DNA of 8,211 nt from Deltaproteobacteria bacterium (GTDB taxonomy: Bacteria; Desulfobacterota; Desulfovibrionia; Desulfovibrionales; Desulfovibrionaceae). Positions 1 to 5,375 of the stretch are shown in pieces (position 1 is the first letter of the stretch; the number at the start of each line of letters is the position of its first letter). The notes under the pieces are model-generated. The model was not told where the DNA came from. It did not search any database and worked only from the letters and a program-made list of their open reading frames with translations. The stretch is from assembly GCA_020861205.1 (NCBI GenBank), contig JAJBSY010000213.1, positions 1-8,211 of the forward strand, written 5' to 3'. Made by a program: the position numbers and the translations under genes.

Positions 1-43
1 CGGGCTTATTCTGCAAAGGATCAAAGGGGTAGTATTCGGGCAT
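1..43 (-). CDS. Possible 5' end of an unrecognised gene running off the left edge
   Basis: On the minus strand an ATG at 43-41 opens a frame reading MPEYYPFDPLQNKP up to the window edge. An AGGA element lies nine bases before the ATG, which makes this start plausible. The same frame stays open upstream through the hairpin at 65-98 to an ATG at 205-203, giving 68 codons. That longer version lacks a clear ribosome binding site and would have to translate through a terminator-like stem, so I prefer the short start. I do not recognise the protein. The alternative is that a plus-strand gene enters from the left and ends at TAA 64-66, just before the hairpin. The evidence for either is weak. Confidence 0.3.
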   Translation of the reverse strand, partial: MPEYYPFDPLQNKP

Positions 44-64
44 TTGCAACTGTCCTGGTGCTGT

Positions 65-98
65 AAAGCCGGCCTCTTCCAGGTGGAGGCCGGCCTTT
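65..98. terminator. Strong GC-rich hairpin, terminator-like
   Basis: GCCGGCCTC at 68-76 pairs with GAGGCCGGC at 86-94 across a nine-base loop. A-residues flank it on the left (65-67) and TTTT follows on the right (96-99). Read on the plus strand it is a short intrinsic terminator. Read on the minus strand it lies about 21 bases before the ATG at 43 and would sit in that gene's leader. The sequence does not decide which direction it serves. Confidence 0.55.
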
Positions 99-99
99 T

Positions 100-375
100 C
101 GCACAGCTTGGGGATTAGCGCAACCGATGCCGAGCCAGCCGCCCGACGGAGGATGCGCTCGCGCGGGAATAAATAAGCTGTTCCAATGTGGACGGCCGCC
201 AGCATTGCTTTTGGCCGGGACTTCAGGAAAAGCCCGTTGACCCTCCCAAAGGCGCACCGCCTTTTCCTTCGGGCCTTTGCCTTGCGCTTCTATACCGTGG
301 CGGTCAAGGCATGATGCCGCCTTCCGAGCCCGAATACTTTTTCTCTGTAAATCGTGCCCTAGAGTGCCCGGCAAA
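100..375. other. Gene-poor stretch with nested inverted repeats
   Basis: No convincing complete coding frame is seen here. Several short stems are visible: AAAGGCG 248-254 with CGCCTTT 258-264 (three-base loop); TTCGGGC 268-274 with GCCCGAA 328-334; inside the latter, GCCTTG 279-284 with CAAGGC 305-310; and GGCGG 299-303 with CCGCC 317-321, which crosses the previous pair. This could be a structured RNA on either strand, or chance pairing in GC-rich DNA. I looked for the hallmark sequences of RNase P RNA, tmRNA, SRP RNA, 6S RNA and the common riboswitches and could not match any. Confidence 0.35.
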
Positions 376-405
376 TTACAAACAGGGAGGGCCCTTTCCT
401 ACAAT
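376..405 (+). promoter_or_regulatory. Sigma70-like promoter, TTACAA-N18-TACAAT
   Basis: The -35 box TTACAA (376-381) and -10 box TACAAT (400-405) are separated by 18 bases and lie in a locally AT-rich patch. The expected start is near 412. The only thing immediately downstream is the terminator at 429-470, so the predicted product is a very short RNA. Confidence 0.5.
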
Positions 406-428
406 CTGACACTGCTTAGTTGAAAAGG

Positions 429-470
429 AAATCCGGATCTCATTGCTCGGCAATGAATCCGGATTTTTTT
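429..470 (+). terminator. Rho-independent terminator with seven-T tail
   Basis: AAATCCGGAT (429-438) pairs with ATCCGGATTT (457-466), continued inside by CATTG (441-445) with CAATG (451-455). A run of seven T closes it at 464-470. This is the best-formed terminator in the left part. The minus strand also ends in a broken T tract, so it may act in both directions. Confidence 0.8.
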
Positions 471-485
471 GGAGCTTCCCGTGAA

Positions 486-507
486 GAGAGATTTGAACTC
501 TCGGTAC
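486..507 (-). pseudogene. tRNA-Ser fragment: exact 22-base copy of the T-arm
   Basis: Positions 486-507 are identical to 638-659, which form the T-stem, T-loop and last bases of the variable arm of the intact tRNA-Ser. Similarity beyond this block is poor: the acceptor side is degraded, and after 507 only a short CGATTT matches the anticodon region. The orientation is the same as the intact tRNA. It is either the remnant of a tandem tRNA-Ser copy or an attachment-site scar from an element that integrated at the tRNA 3' part. Confidence 0.6.
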
Positions 508-574
508 AGTGCGTGCGATTTTTTAGGAAAGTATGAACCCGGTATGTCGGCTTCGGAAGCCGCCGCCGAACAAA

Positions 575-618
575 AATAAAACCGCCAAGCTATTTCGTTA
601 TAACTTGGCGGTTTTATT
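575..618. terminator. Terminator downstream of tRNA-Ser, bidirectional form
   Basis: A perfect 15-base inverted repeat pairs AATAAAACCGCCAAG (575-589) with CTTGGCGGTTTTATT (604-618) across a 14-base loop. It lies nine bases past the tRNA CCA end on the minus strand. The A and T runs on both flanks let it work in either direction. A second small stem, CGGCTT-CGG-AAGCCG, sits at 548-562. Confidence 0.8.
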
Positions 619-626
619 AACTTTGC

Positions 627-716
627 TGGCGGAGAGGGAGAGATTTGAACTCTCGGTACGCGTCAACGTACACACGATTTCCAGTCGTGCTCCTTCGGCC
701 GCTCGGACACCTCTCC
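627..716 (-). tRNA. tRNA-Ser, anticodon GGA
   Basis: The minus strand folds into a complete class II tRNA of 90 nt including an encoded CCA (627-629). The acceptor stem is GGAGAGG (716-710) with CCTCTCC (637-631), and the discriminator base is G. The anticodon stem CACGA/UCGUG carries the loop CUGGAAA, giving anticodon GGA at 682-680, which reads UCC and UCU serine codons. The long variable arm GUACG/CGUAC is typical of serine tRNAs. The T-arm is GAGAG/CUCUC with loop UUCAAAU. It lies downstream of HU on the same strand, with its own terminator at 575-618. Confidence 0.96.
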
Positions 717-778
717 TGGATTGCATTTTGCCTTGTCAGAAGCACCGTTACGGAAAGATGCCCGGGGCTCAACGCAAC

Positions 779-817
779 GCCGCATGGCGTGGGAAGCCTT
801 ATCCCATACCATGCGGC
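779..817. other. Hairpin 3' of the HU gene
   Basis: GCCGCATGG (779-787) pairs with CCATGCGGC (809-817), and TGGGA (790-794) pairs with TCCCA (802-806) inside. It lies 20 bases beyond the HU stop codon. There is no T run on the minus strand after the stem, so it is not a classical intrinsic terminator for HU. It may protect the mRNA 3' end or act as a rho-independent terminator with a poor tail. On the plus strand a T7 follows only after a 14-base gap. Confidence 0.5.
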
Positions 818-836
818 ATGTATGCAAGCAATTTTT

Positions 837-1121
837 TTACTTCAGGCCGTCGGAAAGACCTTTGGCAACGCTGAATTTAACAGCTTTGCGAGCGGGAATG
901 GTGATGGTTTTGCCGGTCTGGGGGTTGCGACCCGTGCGGGCGGCGCGCTGAACAACGCTGAAGGAACCGATGCCGGGAAGACGAACGCCTTCGCCCTTGC
1001 TAACGGCTTTGGCCAGAATGGCGCAGAAGGCGTCGTACGCTTTTTCAGCGCCGGCTTTGCTGGAGAATACATCGGGAAGAGCATCTTTCATCGCGCTAAC
1101 AAATTCGGCTTTCGTCATCAT
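837..1121 (-). CDS. HU-family DNA-binding protein
   Basis: This encodes a 94-residue protein, the normal size of an HU/IHF subunit. It is a small nucleoid protein that bends and compacts DNA as a dimer. The N-terminal helices begin MMTKAEFVSAMKDAL. The beta-arm carries the family signature around residues 49-71: LPGIGSFSV, then RAARTGRNPQTGK, including the conserved Arg-Asn-Pro tip that inserts into the minor groove. The C-terminus ends in a short helix (KAVKFSVAKGLSDGLK). Two ATG codons are in tandem (1121 and 1118); AGGAGG lies eight bases before the first, so I use that one. It is a single-gene unit. HU versus an IHF-like role cannot be decided here, but the sequence reads as HU. Confidence 0.95.
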   Translation of the reverse strand: MMTKAEFVSAMKDALPDVFSSKAGAEKAYDAFCAILAKAVSKGEGVRLPGIGSFSVVQRAARTGRNPQTGKTITIPARKAVKFSVAKGLSDGLK

Positions 1122-1154
1122 CCTAACTTCCTCCTAAGGATATCTACCGGTTTT

Positions 1155-1184
1155 CCCTTACAGGGGGACAACGGCAAAAGTCAA
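1155..1184 (-). promoter_or_regulatory. Candidate promoter for the HU gene
   Basis: On the minus strand TTGACT (1184-1179) is followed 18 bases later by TAAGGG (1160-1155). The -35 is good and the -10 is weak. The start would fall about 30 bases before the HU ATG, leaving room for the AGGAGG at 1130-1135. Confidence 0.35.
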
Positions 1185-1657
1185 CAGACTTACTGCCACT
1201 GCCAATGACTTGACCCTTAAACACAGTCTAACGCAAAAATTTTCCCCCGGCGCGGCAAGGCTCGCATCGCGCCAGAGCCCGACGCCTTACCGTTTGAAAC
1301 GACATTACCAGACGGTATGAGAAATAGCCAGTATCCGCCGCTTCTTTTTGGCATCGTCGCGCTGTTTACGATGCATACTGGCTTCCCGCCCGCTTTGTCA
1401 ACAACTTGAACCGCAAAATTACTTAGAATTTCAGCTTTTTTCAAAGGAAAAGCTATATCGCGACCCGGTATCGGAAAAAAACAACCCAACTATATCGGGT
1501 TGTTATTTGCATCGCTTTTTGCGTACAGACATTGTATTTTTTTCAGCCGAGGCAACCCCTTTTCCATCGCCCGTCGCCTGGCCGGAAGCATTTTTCCACG
1601 ACATCCGCTCCACGCGGCGGCGCCTCCATCATTTTTTGCGTGCAATCCATGCGTTTT
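1185..1657. other. Long intergenic region between HU and the MerR gene
   Basis: The HU and MerR genes are divergent and separated by 614 bases. I see no gene here with both a credible start and a family resemblance. The region is more AT-rich than its surroundings and holds a minus-strand terminator (1474-1504), described separately. Near the right end TTTTTGCG occurs three times (about 1515, 1633 and 1654). Possible contents are a small RNA or a small protein on the minus strand, plus the control regions of the flanking genes. Confidence 0.4.
1474..1504 (-). terminator. Intrinsic terminator on the minus strand with no assigned gene
   Basis: AACAACCC (1480-1487) pairs with GGGTTGTT (1497-1504) across a nine-base loop. 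The A run at 1475-1481 becomes a seven-T tail on the minus strand. This is a textbook terminator for transcripts coming from the right, that is from the 1505-1700 region. A 68-codon minus-strand frame (1696 to 1490) ends inside the loop. Confidence 0.75.
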
Positions 1658-1688
1658 TTGCCTATACAGCAAAGTAATACTGTAGAAT
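1658..1688 (+). promoter_or_regulatory. MerR-type promoter with overlong spacer and dyad operator
   Basis: TTGCCT (1658-1663) and TAGAAT (1683-1688) form -35 and -10 boxes separated by 19 bases instead of 17. The spacer and first bases of the -10 contain the inverted repeat TACAG-N10-CTGTA (1665-1684). Overlong spacers with a central dyad are the hallmark of promoters controlled by MerR-family proteins, which distort the DNA to realign the boxes. It lies 48 bases before the MerR-family start codon, so autoregulation is the simple reading (inference). Confidence 0.5.
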
Positions 1689-1735
1689 AATGACATTTAC
1701 CGTTGGAATTGCAGACCGGAACCTGGAGAACGTTG

Positions 1736-2323
1736 ATGACGCAACACATGGAGCCGGAACTCCTCACCATTGCCGAACTGGCTCGCAATCTCGACCTGCC
1801 CGAGTCCACAACCCGCTACTACTGCAACCGGTTCGCCGAACATCTGCCCTCCGTGGGAGAAGGCAGGCGGCGGCGGTTCAAACCGGAAGCCCTCGATGTG
1901 CTCCGAACCATCGCGGAAACCATGCGGCGGGACAAAAACGCGTATGCCGTGGACCTGGCCCTGCGCGGCACCGTCCCCTCCGTCCCGGTCGCTCCGGTGC
2001 AGCACGATCTACCCTTCGCCCCGTCCGGTGCCCTCGCGGGCCAGATGCTTTCCATGATGGAGAGCCAGACCAAGGCGTTGCAGGATATCGCCCATGCCAT
2101 GAACGTCTTTGCCGACCGGCTTACCCTCGCGCCGGTTGCCGCCCCTTCCCCGGAAGAAAACGCCCCCGCGAAAACGCCCTCTCCGGCCGACGACAATGCC
2201 CTGCGGGAAGAAATCGCCACCCTGCGCGAACAGATCCGCGCCTCCGAAGACGTGCACCAGAACGACCTGGAACAGCTCCGCAAATGGCTCAGCCGCCTCG
2301 GCGAGGCGTTGTCCAGCAAATAG
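1736..2323 (+). CDS. MerR-family transcriptional regulator with C-terminal coiled coil
   Basis: This encodes a predicted 195-residue cytoplasmic DNA-binding protein. The N-terminus holds a MerR-type winged helix: LLTIAELARNLDLPESTTRYY (about residues 9-29) is the helix-turn-helix, and the wing GEGRRRRFKPEALDVLRTI follows. A middle section (roughly 80-125) has an amphipathic helix, then a Pro/Ala-rich linker. The C-terminus, about 150-190, is a Glu/Arg/Leu-rich coiled coil likely used for dimerisation. No cysteine cluster of the metal-sensing MerR type is seen, so the signal is unknown. I start at ATG 1736 because GGAG lies seven bases upstream; an in-frame TTG at 1703 has no such site. The gene converges on pdxT with a seven-base gap; an eight-base stem (2332-2339 with 2352-2359) lies at the junction. 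A regulatory link to pdxST is not indicated. Confidence 0.85.
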   Translation: MTQHMEPELLTIAELARNLDLPESTTRYYCNRFAEHLPSVGEGRRRRFKPEALDVLRTIAETMRRDKNAYAVDLALRGTVPSVPVAPVQHDLPFAPSGALAGQMLSMMESQTKALQDIAHAMNVFADRLTLAPVAAPSPEENAPAKTPSPADDNALREEIATLREQIRASEDVHQNDLEQLRKWLSRLGEALSSK

Positions 2324-2330
2324 CCGGCGG

Positions 2331-2942
2331 TTACGCCATCTTGCCGCAAAAATGGCGTACCACGCGCGTATCGTCCGTCAATTCCGGGTGAAAGGACGTC
2401 ACCAGTACCATGCGGCTTTCCGCCATGACGATTTTTCCCCCGACGGAGGCCAGGGGTACAACCCCCTCCCCGATACGCTCGATATAGGGCGCGCGGATAA
2501 AAACGGCCGGGATGTTGTTGCCCACGCCCCTGACGTCCAGCTCCGTTTCAAAACTGTCCACCTGCCTGCCGAAGCCGTTCCGCGCGACGGCAATATCCAG
2601 AAGGCCCAATGGCTCGAGCCTGTCGCGGCATTCCCGGCCCTCCGCCGCCTCCCCGGGCGCCGCGCCTCCCGAGCCGGTAACCGCCGCGCCGCACAGCACA
2701 AGTCCCGCGCACGTTCCCATGACCGGCCAGTCAACGGCGAACCGGCGGATAGGCTCGAACAACCCGTTTTGCCGGATAAGGCGGCTGATCGCCGTGGACT
2801 CGCCCCCGGGAATGATAAGCCCTTGCACGGCGGCGAGGTCGGCCGGGTTTTTGACGGGCGCGCCGGGCACCCCGGCGCGCTCCAGCATGGACAGGTGCTC
2901 GGTAACCGCTCCTTGCAACGCGAGGACGCCAACCCTTTTCAT
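2331..2942 (-). CDS. pdxT: PdxT, glutaminase subunit of PLP synthase
   Basis: This glutamine amidotransferase subunit hydrolyses glutamine and channels ammonia to PdxS for de novo synthesis of pyridoxal 5'-phosphate. The protein is 203 residues. It shows GVLALQGAVTEH at 5-16, the PGGEST oxyanion motif at 45-50, the nucleophile Cys78 in GTCAG, the RNGFGRQVDSFE block at 121-132, FIRAP at 148-152, and the catalytic His185 and Glu187 in SFHPELTDD. All triad residues are present, so it should be active. Compared with the usual form, about ten extra Gly/Ala/Glu-rich residues lie at roughly 89-108, after the nucleophile loop. Its ATG abuts the pdxS stop (TAGATG) and GGGGGTGG within the end of pdxS serves as ribosome binding site, so the two are translationally linked. 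Confidence 0.96.
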   Translation of the reverse strand: MKRVGVLALQGAVTEHLSMLERAGVPGAPVKNPADLAAVQGLIIPGGESTAISRLIRQNGLFEPIRRFAVDWPVMGTCAGLVLCGAAVTGSGGAAPGEAAEGRECRDRLEPLGLLDIAVARNGFGRQVDSFETELDVRGVGNNIPAVFIRAPYIERIGEGVVPLASVGGKIVMAESRMVLVTSFHPELTDDTRVVRHFCGKMA

Positions 2943-3830
2943 CTACCACCCCCGTTCCTGCATCCGGTCTTCCGGAGCAAGCGCGTGCATGGCGATCCCG
3001 GGCATGGCGTTGCCCAACCCTTTGGAAAGCTCGGCAAGGAGCGGTGAGTCCTCATAATTGGTCACCGCCCGGACAATGGCGGCAGCGAACTTCGCGGGAT
3101 TCTGGGATTTGAAAATGCCGGACCCCACAAAAACGCCGTCCGCCCCCAGAAGCATCATGAGCGCCGCGTCCGCCGGGGTGGCGATGCCGCCCGCGGCAAA
3201 ATTGACCACCGGCAGTTTGCCCAGCCGCTTCACCTCCAGGACAAGTTCGTACGGCGCCCCCAAATCCTTGGCAAACGCCATGAGTTCGTCCTCGCGCATG
3301 GCCGCCGCCTGGCGGATCTGCCCGTCGACCTTGCGCATATGGCGCACGGCTTCCACGATATTGCCGGTGCCGGGCTCGCCCTTGGTCCGCAGCATGGACG
3401 CGCCTTCCCCGATCCGGCGCAGCCCCTCGCCAAGATCGCGGCATCCGCATACGAAGGGAACGGTGAACGCGCTCTTCGGGATGTGATACGCTTCGTCCGC
3501 CGGGGTGAGGACCTCGCTCTCGTCGATATAGTCGACGCCCATGGCTTCGAGGATGCGTGCTTCCGCGATATGCCCGATACGCGCCTTGGCCATGACCGGA
3601 ATGGTCACGGCTTTCATTACCGCTTCCACGATGCCCGGGTCGGCCATCCGGGCGACACCGCCGGCCGCGCGGATATCGGACGGGACCCTTTCCAGGGCCA
3701 TGACGGCGACCGCCCCGGCGTCCTCCGCGATCTTCGCCTGTTCCGCGTTGACCACGTCCATGATCACGCCGCCTTTCTGCATTTGGGCCATGCCGCGCTT
3801 GACCCGTTCCGTTCCTTGTTTCACTGCCAT
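2943..3830 (-). CDS. pdxS: PdxS, synthase subunit of PLP synthase
   Basis: PdxS condenses ribose 5-phosphate, glyceraldehyde 3-phosphate and ammonia from PdxT into PLP. It forms dodecamers decorated with PdxT in the cytoplasm. The protein is 295 residues, the usual size, beginning [13 protein letters not shown]. Key residues are visible: Asp25 in MDVVNAEQA, the first Schiff-base Lys82 in VMAKARIGH, the second Lys150 in [10 protein letters not shown], and the phosphate-binding VGSGIFKS near the C-terminus. The ATG at 3830 has AAGGAGG six bases upstream; a longer in-frame start at 3884 has no such site and would run into the operator region, so I reject it. It is first in a two-gene operon with pdxT and divergent from the MocR-type regulator. 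Confidence 0.97.
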   Translation of the reverse strand: MAVKQGTERVKRGMAQMQKGGVIMDVVNAEQAKIAEDAGAVAVMALERVPSDIRAAGGVARMADPGIVEAVMKAVTIPVMAKARIGHIAEARILEAMGVDYIDESEVLTPADEAYHIPKSAFTVPFVCGCRDLGEGLRRIGEGASMLRTKGEPGTGNIVEAVRHMRKVDGQIRQAAAMREDELMAFAKDLGAPYELVLEVKRLGKLPVVNFAAGGIATPADAALMMLLGADGVFVGSGIFKSQNPAKFAAAIVRAVTNYEDSPLLAELSKGLGNAMPGIAMHALAPEDRMQERGW

Positions 3831-3881
3831 TGCAGCCTCCTTGTTTTCCGGCACTATCCATGGCAAGGAACGGAAAGAAAA

Positions 3882-3914
3882 CATCCAATTGGACCCTATT
3901 TACACCATCCAATT
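3882..3914. promoter_or_regulatory. Candidate operator shared by pdxS and the MocR-type gene
   Basis: CATCCAATT occurs twice in the 98-base divergent intergenic region, at 3882-3890 and 3906-3914, 24 bases apart start to start. The first copy is part of the perfect palindrome TCCAATTGGA (3884-3893). TTGGAC at 3889-3894 could also be a plus-strand -35 box with TTTTAC (3913-3918) as a weak -10. MocR-family regulators commonly bind paired direct repeats in divergent promoters, so this is the likely binding region (inference). Confidence 0.55.
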
Positions 3915-3928
3915 TTACGGAAAAGGCC

Positions 3929-5326
3929 ATGTGGCATCTCGAGCCGGGGGATGGCGCCCCCTTGTACAAACGAATCATCCGGCACCTGGAGGCCGCCGTC
4001 GCGTCAGGGCATCTCGCGCCGGGGGAACGCCTTCCCTCCGAGCGCGACCTTGCCCGGCTGCTGAGCGTGAACCGGTCAACGGTCATCCGCGCCCTGGACG
4101 AAATGGGTGACCGGGGAATACTGGTCCGGAAACGCGGCAGCGGCACCTACGTGAACAGGGAAAAATGGGGCGTGCAGAGTTACGCCCGGCTCAACTGGCA
4201 GGATCCGCCCGCGTTGCTCCCGGCGGCAAAGGCCGGCCCCTTCCATAGGGAAGCGGCCTTCCTAAGGCAAAGGGCCGCGCGGAGCGGCGAAAAACTGCGC
4301 GATCTTTCCCGCGACGAGCTCGCGCCGGGCCTGCTCCCGGTTTTTCCCATACCCGAACGGTCCTGGCGGGACGTCGTCCGGGCGGAACAGGGCGACGAGG
4401 CCGCGCACCTCGGGCTTCCCCAGCTGCGCCACAGCCTGTCCGCATTTCTCCGGGCCACGTCCGGGATCGACGCGCCGGCCGAGGATATCCTCATAACCTC
4501 CGGATCGCGGCAAGCCATATTCCTCATTACCCAGTGCCTGCTCAAGGTGGGAGACGCCGTCGGCGTGGAAGCCCCCTCGTACTTCTATTCCCTCCCCGTC
4601 TTCCAGGCGGCCGGCCTGCGTCTTTATGCCCTGCCCATGGACGAGCACGGAATCACGCTGGAAGGCCTTGAAAAACTCGCGTCGCGCCGGTCGCTGAAGA
4701 TGGTTTTTGTGAACCCCGTCTTCCACAACCCCACGGGGACGGTCATGTCCGACGCCCGGAAAAACGCGGTTCTCGACTTCTGCGCGGCCGCCCGCATCCC
4801 GATAGTGGAGGATGACGCGTACAGCCTGCTGTTTTTCCGGCGGATGGAAGGCCTGAGTCCCCTGAAGGCCTGGGACAGACGGAACCAGGTCATCCATATC
4901 GGATCGCTGTCCAGCTACGCGGGAAGAAACCTCCGCGCGGGATGGCTCCTGGCGCCGACCGGGATAATAGCGAAACTGGCCGCGGCCCGGCAGATGATGG
5001 ACGCGGGGCTCAGCGTTCTCCCCCAGATTATTGCGAACGAATACCTGGACAACGTCGCCACGCGGCATCTGTCGGTTCTGCGCGGCAACCTCGCCGCCAG
5101 CGCGCTCGAACTGGCCGCCTTCCTGCGCGGGACCTTCGGCGACCGGATCGTTTTCGATCCGCCTTCGGGCGGCCTGTATACCTACGCGGTGATGCGGGAC
5201 CGGGATGCGCGGTCATACGCGGCGATGCAAACGGCCTTTCTGCGCCACGGCGTCATCCCGGCGCTCGGCGAGGACTTCGGGGACGCACGCCCTTCGTTCA
5301 GGCTGAACCATTCTCTTTTCTCCTGA
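3929..5326 (+). CDS. MocR-type (GntR-aminotransferase) regulator, PdxR-like, lacking the PLP lysine
   Basis: The protein is about 465 residues. Residues 1-75 form a GntR winged helix (PLYKRIIRHLEAAVASG, then PSERDLARLLSVNRSTVIRAL and RGSGTYV). The rest is a fold type I aminotransferase-like domain, with Asn267 in HNPTG, Asp295 and Tyr298 in EDDAY, and Arg458 in SFRLNHS. In this family the domain binds PLP through a lysine in a S-F-S-K motif; here the segment reads IGSLSSYAGRNLRAGW and Ser329 occupies the lysine position. It is divergent from pdxST, the classical PdxR arrangement, so control of PLP synthesis is likely. It ends abruptly at 5326; the next frame holds a family-like tail. The ATG at 3929 suits the start of the helix-turn-helix domain; the frame open to 3830 would overlap the pdxS start. 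The recognition as MocR is firm; the name PdxR is inferred from context. Confidence 0.88.
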   Translation: MWHLEPGDGAPLYKRIIRHLEAAVASGHLAPGERLPSERDLARLLSVNRSTVIRALDEMGDRGILVRKRGSGTYVNREKWGVQSYARLNWQDPPALLPAAKAGPFHREAAFLRQRAARSGEKLRDLSRDELAPGLLPVFPIPERSWRDVVRAEQGDEAAHLGLPQLRHSLSAFLRATSGIDAPAEDILITSGSRQAIFLITQCLLKVGDAVGVEAPSYFYSLPVFQAAGLRLYALPMDEHGITLEGLEKLASRRSLKMVFVNPVFHNPTGTVMSDARKNAVLDFCAAARIPIVEDDAYSLLFFRRMEGLSPLKAWDRRNQVIHIGSLSSYAGRNLRAGWLLAPTGIIAKLAAARQMMDAGLSVLPQIIANEYLDNVATRHLSVLRGNLAASALELAAFLRGTFGDRIVFDPPSGGLYTYAVMRDRDARSYAAMQTAFLRHGVIPALGEDFGDARPSFRLNHSLFS

Positions 5327-5343
5327 CGCATCCCGCCGTCGAA

Positions 5344-5367
5344 GAGCGCGCAAAGGCCCACGCGCTC
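5344..5367. other. Hairpin in the convergent gap after the MocR gene
   Basis: GAGCGCG (5344-5350) pairs exactly with CGCGCTC (5361-5367) across ten bases, in the 49-base gap between two convergent stop codons. No T run follows on either strand, so terminator function is uncertain. Its position suits a shared transcription stop. Confidence 0.4.
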
Positions 5368-5375
5368 GGAAGAAG

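Noticed and set aside
21..374. 117-codon minus-strand frame
   Set aside because: Composition is Arg/Gly/Pro-rich as in shadow frames. It conflicts with the better-looking minus-strand frame that starts at 43.
188..409. 73-codon plus-strand frame
   Set aside because: No ribosome binding site, no family likeness, and it runs over the stem-rich region and into the promoter at 376-405.
645..1208. 187-codon plus-strand frame
   Set aside because: It runs antisense through the tRNA-Ser and the whole HU gene; its open length is a by-product of HU codon bias.
1217..1489. 90-codon minus-strand frame upstream of HU
   Set aside because: Its ATG lies in the loop of the minus-strand terminator and it covers the HU leader. 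There is no recognisable family.
1348..1677. 109-codon plus-strand frame
   Set aside because: It crosses the terminator at 1474-1504, has no ribosome binding site, and its composition is not protein-like.
2109..3047. 312-codon plus-strand frame over pdxT
   Set aside because: It is antisense to pdxT, whose full set of motifs and catalytic residues proves the other strand.
3052..4146. 364-codon minus-strand frame over pdxS
   Set aside because: It is an out-of-frame shadow of pdxS, rich in Gly and Arg, extending into the divergent MocR gene.
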